DNA of 40,218 nt from JAFALX01 sp050734185 (GTDB lineage: Bacteria > Chloroflexota > Dormibacteria > Aeolococcales > Aeolococcaceae): positions 1-40,218 of the forward strand of contig JBOHUE010000061.1 in assembly GCA_050734185.1 (NCBI GenBank), read 5' to 3'. Positions 25,125 through 33,022 of this stretch are shown here, piece by piece. The first letter of the stretch is position 1, and every line of letters begins with the position of its first letter. Under the pieces are notes generated by a model that worked only from the letters and a program-made list of their open reading frames with translations, made no database searches and was not told the DNA's origin. Both the position numbers and the translations under genes were made by a program.

Positions 25125-25309
25125 GGTCCTCCACTCTCACAACTGCAACGGGCTACTGATCCCCGACGTGGGGAGAACTCCCGCTAGCTACTCGGAGGCT
25201 AGCGCAAACGCATCGCTCTGTGCAACCAGATCGTTACCTGACAGTGGGAACGGGCGGTACAGACGGCACCTACCTCTGCCGGCGTCGCCATCGCGCGGAC
25301 CGTGAAGCC
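25125..25309. repeat. About 185-bp duplicated promoter-leader block, copy R2
   Basis: The partner of 23226-23409. It includes the leader, promoter S4 and about 70 bp upstream of it. Conservation reaches well upstream of the -35, as far as CGGTACAGACGGCACC and TACCTCTGCCGGCG, which suggests additional control sites. The rest of 25310-25498 holds only the short inverted repeat near 25450 and the start region of the DUF11 gene. Confidence 0.8.
25196..25239 (-). promoter_or_regulatory. Conserved surface-protein promoter, copy S4 (gene 4)
   Basis: Minus strand: GGTAACG (25239-25233), TTGCAC (25225-25220), 18-bp spacer with GATGCGTTTGCGC, TAGCCT (25201-25196). Transcription would start near 25189. 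Confidence 0.7.
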
Positions 25310-25449
25310 CGGTGCGCGGCGCCTGCTATGTCACGAATACCCGACATCGCAACGGTGCCGTTACCTCCCTCTCGGAGTTCACGGTCGCTGCCTGATGCAA
25401 GTGCGCCAGGACCGCAAGGTCAAACGCCTCTAACGCGTCTAAGTAATCA

Positions 25450-25464
25450 GACCGACCATCGGTC
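25450..25464. promoter_or_regulatory. Inverted repeat upstream of the DUF11 gene
   Basis: GACCGA-CCA-TCGGTC, two perfect 6-bp arms, 35 bp before the GTG start and about 17 bp before a -10-like TTATAG (25481-25486). It could be an operator over the -35 region; the regulator is unknown. Confidence 0.4.
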
Positions 25465-25498
25465 GCAACGGCTACCGTCCTTATAGAGAGAGGGACCC

Positions 25499-26545
25499 GT
25501 GACCCACCGCTCTTCATCCCCCGGCGGCACGCACAGGCGAAGCCTGGCCGCAGCAGTGCCTGTGGCCCTCGCCCTTCAGCTCGGCACCTCCATTGTCCTG
25601 GCGCATGCTGCGAGCCCGTCGCCCGACGTGACCGCGACCGTCACGACCGACAGCGCCGCCGTCAACGCCGGCGACCACATGGGCTTCACGCTCGCGATCA
25701 CCAACTCGGCCACGGCCGCAAGCACAGCCGCCAATGTCACCGCCTCTGATCCCCTGCCCATCGGCAACGGGGTCGCGGACGTCAGCTGGGTCATCGATCA
25801 GCAGACGGCGAAGAGCTGCATCCTGACCGCGACCGACGGCCAGCATCCCGGCCAGGAGCTCGACTGCCTGGCCTTCTCGCTCGCACCGGGTGCGAGCTAC
25901 ACGGTGCACATCACGAGCACCACCGACGGCAAGAGCTGCGGCGTCTACAACGACACCGCGCACGTCACCGTCCCCAACCAAGGTTCCAGCCCGCTCACTG
26001 CCAACGCAACGTCGGTGGTCCAGTGCCCCAGCGACCCGATAACGGTCACCGCCGATTCCTCCACGGTGGCGGCCGGAAGCGTGGTCGGGTTCACCGTCAT
26101 GTTGAGCAATGACGGTCCCGGCACAGCCACCGGCGTTCGCGTCAGCGACCCCCTGCCCCCGGCCGGCGTGAACTGGGCGATCAACCCGGCGTACACCGGC
26201 CCGGGCACGTGCTCCATCACCGGACCGGCCGGCAGTCAGGCGCTCAGCTGCAACCTGGGAAGCGTCGCAGCCGGGGGGTCGGCTTCGGTCCGCGTGACCA
26301 GCGCCACCGCCGGGGACACCTGCGCGCCATTGACTGACACCGCGGCCGTCACATCGGACAACGCGCCCGCTGCATCCGCGACCGCCTCGATCACCATCTC
26401 CTGCGGCGGCGTCCTCGGTGCCAGCACCGTGATCTCGGTTCCGACAACCGGCGGGGGCGGCGGCCTTTCGCAGCCCGCGCCGGCCCTCATCGCCGCTGGG
26501 CTCAGCCTCCTCGCCGGCGTGAGGCTGCGGCGCACCCGCCGGTAG
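25499..26545 (+). CDS. Secreted DUF11-repeat protein with VPTTG-type C-terminal anchor
   Basis: 348 residues from GTG 25499, with GAGAGAGGG 4-12 nt upstream. A signal peptide (about 14-38, ending LAHAASP) is followed by two DUF11/beta-sandwich domains (about 42-155 and 178-300). Typical phrases are GDHMGFTLAITNSATAAS with VTASDPLP, and VVGFTVMLSNDGPGTAT with VSDPLPP. Each domain has two or more Cys. The C-terminus has VPTTGGGGG (PTTG 315-318), a hydrophobic helix and RLRRTRR, parallel in layout to the four minus-strand proteins. DUF11 proteins are extracellular, often adhesive or structural. It lies divergent from surface gene 4 and does not use the S1-S4 promoter. Confidence 0.8.
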   Translation: MTHRSSSPGGTHRRSLAAAVPVALALQLGTSIVLAHAASPSPDVTATVTTDSAAVNAGDHMGFTLAITNSATAASTAANVTASDPLPIGNGVADVSWVIDQQTAKSCILTATDGQHPGQELDCLAFSLAPGASYTVHITSTTDGKSCGVYNDTAHVTVPNQGSSPLTANATSVVQCPSDPITVTADSSTVAAGSVVGFTVMLSNDGPGTATGVRVSDPLPPAGVNWAINPAYTGPGTCSITGPAGSQALSCNLGSVAAGGSASVRVTSATAGDTCAPLTDTAAVTSDNAPAASATASITISCGGVLGASTVISVPTTGGGGGLSQPAPALIAAGLSLLAGVRLRRTRR

Positions 26546-26657
26546 CTGCAGCCGGCCCAATTGCCGGAGAGCAGGAATCGGCGGCATCCTGCCGTTGTTC
26601 AGGTGAATGCGACGCCGGCGCGGGACGCCGCTCAGTATCTGGACAGGGGCATGATCG

Positions 26658-28217
26658 ATGGGGGTCAGTCGGGGTACCGCCTCCTCGCAGCATCGCGCTG
26701 CATCGAGGACGGATGCCATCAGGGCTCGTGGTTTCATCGAACCCGAGTTCCGCGGCCGCACCCACGAGCTGCAACTCCTCCGCAGCGGACTGCGGTCGCT
26801 GCGCCAGGGCTCGCCCGTGCGCCAGCTCATCATCGGTGAGCAGGGAATCGGGAAGTCGCGGCTGATCGCGGAGGCACTGTCGGACGCGAAGGCCGGAGAG
26901 ATCGTCGTCCACAGTGGCTTGGCACATGAGCTCGAAAGCGACAGGCCGTTCGGGCCGCTCATCGACGCACTCGACCTGCGCCCCGGTTCCGAGGACCCCG
27001 AGCAGCGCGCGATCGGCGACGCCATCGCCGAATCGGCGCGTCGCCGGGGCGACGCCGAGCAGCACCACCGGATCATCGACGCCATCGCCAGGCTGCTGCA
27101 TCGGCGGACGGCAGCCGCCCCGATTGCGCTCGTACTCGAGGACATTCAGTGGGCCGACCGCCTGACCGTGGCTGCCCTGTCCGCCGTGGTCGCTGCGTGC
27201 TTGGATCGACCGCTCGGCATCGTGCTCACGCGACGCATGCTCCCGTTGCGCGCACCGGTCGATGAGCTGTTCGAGCAGGGCCGGCCGACGTTCGCACGCA
27301 TCGAGCTCGACTCGCTGAGTTCTGAGTTCATCGCGTTGCTGGCGAACGAGTACCTCGGTGCCGCTCCTGGTCCATGGATGCAGTCTCAGATCGACGGTGC
27401 AGGCGGCAATCCCGCCATGCTCCTTGCACTGCTGCAGGCGTGGCAGGAGTCGGGCTCGCTCCGCATCACGCATGAACATGTCGAGATTGACACCTTCTCG
27501 CCGCCACCGCAGATGGAGCCGGCCGTGCTCTCACGGCTCGCGCGGCTGAGTGATCGCTGTCAGGACCTGCTCACCGTAGCTGCCGTGTTCGAGCGGCCGT
27601 TCGGCGTGGCGATGCTGGCAGTGGTCGCCGGTCGATCCGTCATCGACGTGCTCACCGACCTGCGCGAGGCGCTCGGCGCGCAGCTGCTGCTCGAGGTGGC
27701 CGGCGTGCTCAGCTTTCGGCATGAGCTGGTGCGTCAGATCATCTACGCGTCGACACCGGCGTCCGTGCGAGGCGAGCTGCACCGAAGCATCGCGGATGCG
27801 CTGCATCTCGACCGGGGCAGTCCATCCCTGATCGGCCACCACCAGCTGCGCGCCGCGGAGCTCAAAGGCGACGCCACCAGCGAGGCATGGCCGGCGGATG
27901 TGCGTGGTCGCGAGTCATTGCGATGGGAGCTGCTGTCGAGGACCGAGCGCGAGGTCGCGCTGCTGGTTTCGCGCGGACTCAGCAACAAGCAGGCGGGCGC
28001 GCAGCTGCAAGTGTCACCGCGCACGGTCGAGACCCACCTGGCGCACGTTTTTGCCAAGTTAGGCATCAAGTCGCGAGTGGAGCTCGCCGGCGCCGTGGGG
28101 CGCGCCGGCCTGAACTCCCGGGAAGATGACGGCGCAGCCGGCGCGCAGTCCCAGGAGGACCCTGACCTCGTCGGCCATCCCGCTGCAGGCCAGCGCCGGG
28201 GGTCTCTCCACACGTAG
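26658..28217 (+). CDS. ATPase-LuxR transcriptional regulator (short LAL-like)
   Basis: 519 residues. An AAA/NB-ARC-like ATPase region starts at FRGRTHELQLLRSGL, with Walker A GEQGIGKS (60-67) and Walker B LVLEDIQWAD (158-167). A helical middle follows. The C-terminal LuxR HTH (about 430-490) contains LSRTEREVALLVSRGLSNKQ and QLQVSPRTVETHLAHVFAKL. LAL regulators are commonly 800-1000 residues with a long TPR part; this one is about half that size and lacks it. Its targets are unknown; candidates are the flanking surface-protein genes or the pilT-like gene. ATG 26658 has AGGGG about 9 nt upstream, but a later start is possible because homology begins near residue 27. Confidence 0.8.
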   Translation: MGVSRGTASSQHRAASRTDAIRARGFIEPEFRGRTHELQLLRSGLRSLRQGSPVRQLIIGEQGIGKSRLIAEALSDAKAGEIVVHSGLAHELESDRPFGPLIDALDLRPGSEDPEQRAIGDAIAESARRRGDAEQHHRIIDAIARLLHRRTAAAPIALVLEDIQWADRLTVAALSAVVAACLDRPLGIVLTRRMLPLRAPVDELFEQGRPTFARIELDSLSSEFIALLANEYLGAAPGPWMQSQIDGAGGNPAMLLALLQAWQESGSLRITHEHVEIDTFSPPPQMEPAVLSRLARLSDRCQDLLTVAAVFERPFGVAMLAVVAGRSVIDVLTDLREALGAQLLLEVAGVLSFRHELVRQIIYASTPASVRGELHRSIADALHLDRGSPSLIGHHQLRAAELKGDATSEAWPADVRGRESLRWELLSRTEREVALLVSRGLSNKQAGAQLQVSPRTVETHLAHVFAKLGIKSRVELAGAVGRAGLNSREDDGAAGAQSQEDPDLVGHPAAGQRRGSLHT

Positions 28218-28224
28218 CTCGCGG

Positions 28225-28373
28225 CATCCGTCATTCAACGGATGTGCAGAATCCCGGTCACCTCCACAATGGGATGCAACGCAGTCACCCGCGACTGCCC
28301 CGGAAGGGGTTGCAGAGGGCTGGCGGGTGGAGATCGGGGCGCTACAACAGCGCCCCACCTTCACCGCCCCGAT
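28225..28373 (+). ncRNA. Candidate structured RNA or leader with three-way junction, unassigned
   Basis: Complementary segments seen on the plus strand: CATCCG/CGGATG (28225-28230 with 28239-28244); P1 CTCCAC/GTGGAG (28262-28267 with 28327-28332); P2 TGCAAC/GTTGCA (28275-28280 with 28309-28314); P3 GCAGTC/GACTGC (28281-28286 with 28293-28298); P4 CCC/GGG closed by a GGAA tetraloop (28299-28308). P2, P3 and P4 form a junction with no unpaired bases. Then GGGGCGCT/AGCGCCCC (28336-28343 with 28349-28356) competes with ATCGGGGCG/CGCCCCGAT (28333-28341 with 28365-28373). A terminator follows. This fits a riboswitch, attenuator or small RNA between the LuxR gene and the pilT-like gene. It does not match a riboswitch class that I can recognise. 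Confidence 0.5.
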
Positions 28374-28403
28374 GCGGTCGCGGACCTCACTGGCCCCGAA
28401 GCC

Positions 28404-28433
28404 GAGCCGGCTCGGAAGAGCCGGCTCATTTTT
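28404..28433 (+). terminator. Intrinsic terminator before the pilT-like gene
   Basis: GAGCCGGCTC repeated around GGAA forms a perfect 10-bp hairpin (28404-28427) followed by ATTTTT. It ends either the LuxR regulator transcript or the structured RNA at 28225-28373. Positions 28434-28546 show only a possible promoter region for the pilT-like gene. Confidence 0.88.
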
Positions 28434-28546
28434 GTGGCCCGGGGCGCGCCGGCGCCGTCCCCGCCATTGCTCGCGGACGACGACTCCGCTCGCAGTAGCG
28501 CAGGTGCATCACAACACCGCGCGCAGGGAGTGCTTCAATCGGCCTC

Positions 28547-29722
28547 ATGGACGCAGCGCTTTCGTCTGGCACGTCCGTCTCGCTTCGCGAGCTGCTCGAC
28601 ACGCTGTTCGAGCGACGCGGCTCCGACGTCATCCTCAGCGTCGGCGCACGACCGGCACTCCGTGTCGATGGCGACCTGGAGCCGTACGGCGAGACGACGC
28701 TCACCGCAGAGGACACCGAGCGCCTGTCGCGCGAGCTCCTCGCGCCGCAGCAGCGCATCACCTTCGCCGACCAGAACCAGGTCGACTTCTCCTTCCAGTG
28801 GGGCGAGCACGGCCGCGTCCGCGGCAACGCATTTCGCCAGCGTGGCGCGATCTCCGTGGCGCTGCGCGCGATCCCCACGCACATCCCATCGTTCACCGAG
28901 CTGCTCCTGCCCGAGGCGGTCGGCGAGCTAGCCCACATGCCCCACGGCCTCGTGCTCTTCACCGGCCCCACCGGCGCCGGCAAGTCGACGACCCAAGCGA
29001 GCTTGATCGACTACATCAACTCGACGCGGGCGCGCCACGTGATCACCCTCGAAGACCCCATCGAGTACCTCCACGGCAACAAGCGGGCGGTGATCGAGCA
29101 GCGCGAGATCGGCGTCGACGCGCCATCCTTCGCCGCGGCGCTGCGCGCCGCCCTGCGCGAGGACCCGGACGTCGTGCTCATCGGCGAGCTGCGCGACCTG
29201 GAGTCGATCTCCATCGGGCTGACCGTGGCCGAGACCGGACACCTCGTGTTCGGCACGCTGCACACCAATGACGCTGCCCAGGCGATCCACCGCCTGGTCG
29301 ACGTCTTTCCCGCGGCCCAGCAGCAGCAGATTCGGGTGCAGCTGGCCGGCACGCTGATCGCGGTGGTGCACCAGGAGCTCCTGCCGCGCATCGGCGGCGG
29401 CCGCGTGGCGGCGTTCGAGGTGATGATCGCAACGCCGGCGGTGCGCAACCTCATCCGCGACAACAAGGTCGGTCAGTTGCGCAACGTCATGCTCACGTCG
29501 TCGGGCTCGGGCATGTGCACGCTCGAAGCGGCGCTCGGCTGGCTCGTGCGCGCCGGGTTCATCACCGAGGAGGACGCGCTCGGGCGGTCCATGTTCCCGC
29601 AGGAAGTGATGAGCCACAGCGCGCCCTACACGCCGCCCACCGCAGCGCTGGCAATGGCCCCGGCCTTCGTGCCGGCGCCCCCGCCGGCGGATCTGCCGGG
29701 CGTCCCGCTCGTCCCGCGCTAA
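28547..29722 (+). CDS. PilT-type twitching motility / type IV pilus retraction ATPase
   Basis: 391 residues. An N-terminal PAS-like domain (LRELLDTLFERRGSDVILSVGARPALRVDG) leads into the RecA-like ATPase: Walker A GPTGAGKST near 142-150, an Asp-box region LEDPIEYLH, Walker B DPDVVLIGELRD (family usually GEMRD) and His-box AETGHLVFGTLHTNDAAQA. These features define PilT/PilU within the secretion ATPase superfamily. The C-terminal 40 residues are Pro/Ala-rich and variable. No pilin, PilB, PilC or PilQ genes lie nearby, so it is an orphan pilT here. ATG 28547 has AGGGAG about 17 nt upstream, a long spacing, so the start signal is weak. Confidence 0.87.
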   Translation: MDAALSSGTSVSLRELLDTLFERRGSDVILSVGARPALRVDGDLEPYGETTLTAEDTERLSRELLAPQQRITFADQNQVDFSFQWGEHGRVRGNAFRQRGAISVALRAIPTHIPSFTELLLPEAVGELAHMPHGLVLFTGPTGAGKSTTQASLIDYINSTRARHVITLEDPIEYLHGNKRAVIEQREIGVDAPSFAAALRAALREDPDVVLIGELRDLESISIGLTVAETGHLVFGTLHTNDAAQAIHRLVDVFPAAQQQQIRVQLAGTLIAVVHQELLPRIGGGRVAAFEVMIATPAVRNLIRDNKVGQLRNVMLTSSGSGMCTLEAALGWLVRAGFITEEDALGRSMFPQEVMSHSAPYTPPTAALAMAPAFVPAPPPADLPGVPLVPR

Positions 29723-29780
29723 GTCCCCACGTTCCCGTCGCGAAGCGATGGTGGCGTCACCACGCCCGGACTCCGACGCG

Positions 29781-29786
29781 TACGGT
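29781..29786 (+). promoter_or_regulatory. Possible leaderless -10 element for the small membrane protein gene
   Basis: TACGGT sits exactly 7 nt before ATG 29794. No convincing -35 is visible. It is reported because the same geometry recurs at other starts in the window. Confidence 0.3.
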
Positions 29787-29793
29787 CACGCCC

Positions 29794-30132
29794 ATGACGC
29801 GCCCCGCCAGCCTCGCGCGGGTCACCTCCCGCGAGCAGGACGTGTTCGCCATCAGCCTGGCCGCCTACATCCTGTTCAGCCTGCTGGACTGCTTCACCAC
29901 CGCGGTCGCGCTGGCGAGTGGCCGGGCCGTCGAGCGCAACCCGTTCGCCGCCGCGATCTACGGATCACACGGCCTCCTCGGGCTGTACCTCCTGAAGTTC
30001 GCGGTGCTCGCGCTCATCATCGTCGGGATGCGCGTGATCCCACGAGGCGTGGCGGCATGGCTGGCAACCGCCTTCACCGCGGTGGTCGCGCTGGCCGTCG
30101 TTTCGAACCTCGGCGTCCTGCTTCACGGATAG
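29794..30132 (+). CDS. Small DUF5658-like membrane protein
   Basis: 112 residues with three predicted membrane helices (about 16-38, 54-75, 85-108). The motif LLDCFTTAVALASGRAVERNPFAA resembles DUF5658, a small three-helix family with an N-terminal acidic residue and an NP motif. Function unknown. ATG 29794 has no clear Shine-Dalgarno; a -10-like TACGGT 7 nt upstream suggests leaderless translation. It lies 71 bp after pilT on the same strand and may be its operon partner or independent. Confidence 0.6.
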   Translation: MTRPASLARVTSREQDVFAISLAAYILFSLLDCFTTAVALASGRAVERNPFAAAIYGSHGLLGLYLLKFAVLALIIVGMRVIPRGVAAWLATAFTAVVALAVVSNLGVLLHG

Positions 30133-30177
30133 GCGCTCGCGTCGCTTGGCGCGATCGGCCACCACAGCATCCGAGCG

Positions 30178-30287
30178 GTTTGGCGATCACCAAACGCCTC
30201 GACTGTACGTTTACCGCCCAGTACAACACTTGACTTTCCCTGTACTGCGCGAGCAGCATCCGTGACAGTTATCACGAAAATTTGACC
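30178..30287 (+). promoter_or_regulatory. Operator-rich upstream region of the lanthipeptide operon
   Basis: Three short elements are packed in about 110 bp. GTTTGG-N6-CCAAAC lies at 30178-30195. TGTAC-N12-GTACA lies at 30204-30225, with a third GTAC at 30242-30245. A CRP-like palindrome lies at 30261-30276. TTGACT (30230-30235) and TTGACC (30282-30287) look like -35 hexamers, but no good -10 at standard spacing was found, which suits an activator-dependent or alternative-sigma promoter. Between 30288 and 30383 nothing else is clear. Confidence 0.45.
30261..30276 (+). promoter_or_regulatory. CRP/FNR-type palindrome upstream of LanKC
   Basis: CGTGACAGTTATCACG: CGTGA-N6-TCACG, with the GTGA-N6-TCAC core of cAMP-receptor-type sites. 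Its centre is about 115 bp before the LanKC ATG. It suggests cAMP control, though no CRP gene is in the window. Confidence 0.5.
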
Positions 30288-30383
30288 TCGTGGTCGGGGA
30301 CGGGGTCCGCTATTTGGGTGGGCTGTGGGACTCAGGAAGGCACGCTTTCCATCCATCCCCCACGACGCTGGCGCGCGCCCCTG

Positions 30384-33020
30384 ATGGACGAGCGGTACAG
30401 CGCGTTCTGCGTTGCCGACCCGCACTTCTACGATTCCCCTGCTCGGACGCGAGGTGACGACGCTGACTTCGGCGCCGCTTCTGACACGCCGCAGAGCTGG
30501 ACGCGCAGCGAGCTCGACGACTGGCTCCTCTTTCATCCGGAGAACCCGGGGCTGCCGCCGCAGGGGTGGAAGATTCATGTGTCAGCGACCCTGGAGGACG
30601 CCGAGCGCATCCTCGGCATCGTCTGGGCGTTCTGCGTCCAGCGCGGCATCTCGTTCAAGTTCATCCGCAGCCTGCAGCTGCTCTTCCTGCGCAACGGCAA
30701 GTACGCGGACCGCAGCGCGAGCGGCAAGTTCATCACCATCTACCCGCGCGACGACCGCGAGCTCGAGACGATCCTCACCGAGCTGGCGCCGCAGCTCGAC
30801 GGCATGCGGGGGCCGTACATCCTGAGCGACCTGCGCTGGGGGAACGGCCCGCTCTACGTGCGCTACGGCGGTTTTGCCGAGCGGTACTGCCTCGGACCGG
30901 CCGGCGCGCTCGTTCTCGCGGTGGCCGACGGCGACGGCGAGCTGGTGCCCGATCGTCGCGGACCAACCTTCTACGTGCCACCGTGGGTGACGCTCCCGCC
31001 GTGCCTCGAGCCGCACCTCGCCGCCCGCAACGCGGCAACAGTGAACGAGCTGCCGTACCGCATCGAGCGGGCGCTGCAGTTCTCCAACGGCGGCGGACTG
31101 TACGCCGGCACCGAGCTGGCCAGCGGCAACCCCGTCGTGCTCAAGGAGGGCCGTCCGCACGCCGGCCTCGCCGCCGATCGCGCCGACGCGGTCACCCGCC
31201 TGGAGCGCGAGCGGCGGATGCTCGACCGCCTCGACGGCCTCGACACCGTGCCGCGCGTCTACGGCGACTTCGAGATCGGCGAGCACCACTTCCTTGCGCT
31301 CGAGCTCATCGACGGCGAGCCACTGCGCTCGGCCCTGGTCGAGCGGTACCCGGTCACGGTCACCGATATCGACGAGACGACGGGCCGCCGCTACGCGGAG
31401 TGGGCGCTGGCGACGTACGACCGCATCGAGCGCGCGGTCGCCGCGGTGCATGAGCGCGGTGTCGTCATCGGGGATCTGCACCCGTCGAACATCCTGGTGC
31501 GGCCCGACGGGCGTATCGCGCTCATCGACTTCGAGGTCGCCGCCGAGCTCGCCGAGGGTCGGCGCCCGACGCTGGCAGATCCGGCATTCCTCGCGCCGCG
31601 CGATCGCACCGGCTTCGACATCGATCACTACGCGCTGGCATGCCTGCGGCTGTTCATGTTCCTGCCGCTCACGCGGTTGCTGGTGCTCGACCGCACCAAG
31701 GCGCGCGACCTGGCTGACTCCATCGCGGCGACGTTCCCGGTGCCACGCGACTTTGTCGATGACGCGGTGCTGACCATTGCAGGGAAAGACGCAGCGCCGC
31801 TCGCGTCCCCGGCGCCGGCGGTGCTCGACGTCGGCGCTGATGGCTGGACCAGCACACGCGACTCCCTCGCGCGCGCCATCATCGCCAGCGCGACGCTCGA
31901 TCGCGACGACCGTCTCTTTCCGGGCGACATCCAGCAGTTCGACACCCCGGGCGGCGGGCTCAACGTCGCGCATGGCGCCGCAGGTGTCATCTATGCTCTC
32001 GCCGCAGCGGGCGCCGGTCGTCATCCCGACCACGAGGAGTGGCTGGTTCGGCGCGCCCTCCGTCCCGAGCGCGGCACGCCGATCGGCTTCTACGACGGGC
32101 TCCACGGCATCGCGCACGTGCTGCATCGACTCGGCCACCGCCGCGAGGCCGGAGAGATCCTGAGCATCTGCGCGACGGAGCTCGACGGTCGCATGGACCG
32201 CGTCGGGCTCGACCTGCTCAGTGGCCTCGCCGGGATCGGGCTCAACCTCACGTGGTTTGCGGACGCAACCGGTCAGCCGGCGCTGTTCGACGCGGCATGG
32301 CGCATCGCCGGTGCCATCGCCGACCGGCTCGGTGGACCCGACGACGTTGCAGACATCAGCGGCGGCATCAACCCGTACGCGGGCCTGACGCGCGGCTCAT
32401 CGGGACCGGCGCTGCTCTTCCTCCGTCTGTACGAGCAGCGACGTGACCGGGCGCTGCTCGACCTCGCGGCGACCGCGCTCCGCCAGGATCTCCGCCGCTG
32501 CATGACGCTCGATGGTGGTGGCCTCGAAGTCGACGAGGGGTGGCGCACCATGCCGTACCTCGCCGACGGCGGTGCCGGCATCGGCCTCGTGCTCGATGAG
32601 TACCTGCGGCACCGCGACGACGAAGTGTTCGCGGTCGCGGCGGCGAATGCGCGTCGCAGCGCGCGCGCGCACTTCTTCGTCGAGCCCGGTCTCTTCTATG
32701 GCCGCGCCGGCATGATCCTGTGCCTCGCGCACGCCGCGCGACAGCACCCCGACGAGCGCGAGGTGCTCGACGCTTCGCTGCACGCGCAGGTGCGCCGCCT
32801 CAGCTGGCACGCACTGCGCTTTCACGACGACCTCGCCTTCCCCGGCGATCAGCTGTTGCGGCTCTCGATGGACCTCGCCACCGGAAGCGCGGGCGTGCTG
32901 CTCGCGCTGGCCGCCGCATTTCATGCAACCCCCTCGTCGTTGCCGTTCCTCGATGGGCCAGGGCCCGGCCCGGAGCGGCGCGGCGAACCGACCAGCCTGC
33001 ACACGAAAGGAGGTGAATGA
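30384..33020 (+). CDS. lanKC: Class III lanthipeptide synthetase LanKC
   Basis: 878 residues from ATG 30384; MDERYSAFCVADPHFYDSPAR is the typical LanKC start. The N-terminal phospho-Ser/Thr lyase region spans about 1-210. The Ser/Thr kinase domain spans about 225-480, with Lys 254 (VVLKEG), GDLHPSNIL (Asp 364) and IDFE (Asp 382, in place of DFG). The C-terminal LanC-like cyclase spans about 500-860, with LYGG-type repeats FYDGLHGIAH, DLLSGLAGIG, FYGRAGMIL and ATGSAGVLLALA. The zinc-binding Cys/His set of classes I, II and IV is missing, which indicates class III. It dehydrates and cyclises the 47-residue precursor encoded 2 bp downstream. No Shine-Dalgarno is obvious; the 3' end encodes the precursor's Shine-Dalgarno. 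Confidence 0.92.
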   Translation: MDERYSAFCVADPHFYDSPARTRGDDADFGAASDTPQSWTRSELDDWLLFHPENPGLPPQGWKIHVSATLEDAERILGIVWAFCVQRGISFKFIRSLQLLFLRNGKYADRSASGKFITIYPRDDRELETILTELAPQLDGMRGPYILSDLRWGNGPLYVRYGGFAERYCLGPAGALVLAVADGDGELVPDRRGPTFYVPPWVTLPPCLEPHLAARNAATVNELPYRIERALQFSNGGGLYAGTELASGNPVVLKEGRPHAGLAADRADAVTRLERERRMLDRLDGLDTVPRVYGDFEIGEHHFLALELIDGEPLRSALVERYPVTVTDIDETTGRRYAEWALATYDRIERAVAAVHERGVVIGDLHPSNILVRPDGRIALIDFEVAAELAEGRRPTLADPAFLAPRDRTGFDIDHYALACLRLFMFLPLTRLLVLDRTKARDLADSIAATFPVPRDFVDDAVLTIAGKDAAPLASPAPAVLDVGADGWTSTRDSLARAIIASATLDRDDRLFPGDIQQFDTPGGGLNVAHGAAGVIYALAAAGAGRHPDHEEWLVRRALRPERGTPIGFYDGLHGIAHVLHRLGHRREAGEILSICATELDGRMDRVGLDLLSGLAGIGLNLTWFADATGQPALFDAAWRIAGAIADRLGGPDDVADISGGINPYAGLTRGSSGPALLFLRLYEQRRDRALLDLAATALRQDLRRCMTLDGGGLEVDEGWRTMPYLADGGAGIGLVLDEYLRHRDDEVFAVAAANARRSARAHFFVEPGLFYGRAGMILCLAHAARQHPDEREVLDASLHAQVRRLSWHALRFHDDLAFPGDQLLRLSMDLATGSAGVLLALAAAFHATPSSLPFLDGPGPGPERRGEPTSLHTKGGE
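33006..33016 (+). promoter_or_regulatory. Very strong ribosome binding site of the precursor gene
   Basis: AAAGGAGGTGA is fully complementary to the 16S rRNA 3' end and lies 6 nt before ATG 33023, within the last codons of LanKC. It fits a need for much more precursor than synthetase. Confidence 0.85.
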
Positions 33021-33022
33021 GC

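Noticed and set aside
28275..28332. SRP RNA or c-di-GMP (GEMM) riboswitch
   Set aside because: CCGGAAGG-like tetraloop and GGGATGCAACGC look similar at first, but the conserved SRP helix 8 internal loop and the GEMM GGCAAACC and GGTAGGTAGC elements are absent.
30384..33020. Class IV (LanL) synthetase
   Set aside because: The cyclase domain lacks the zinc-binding Cys and Cys-His residues that class IV enzymes keep.
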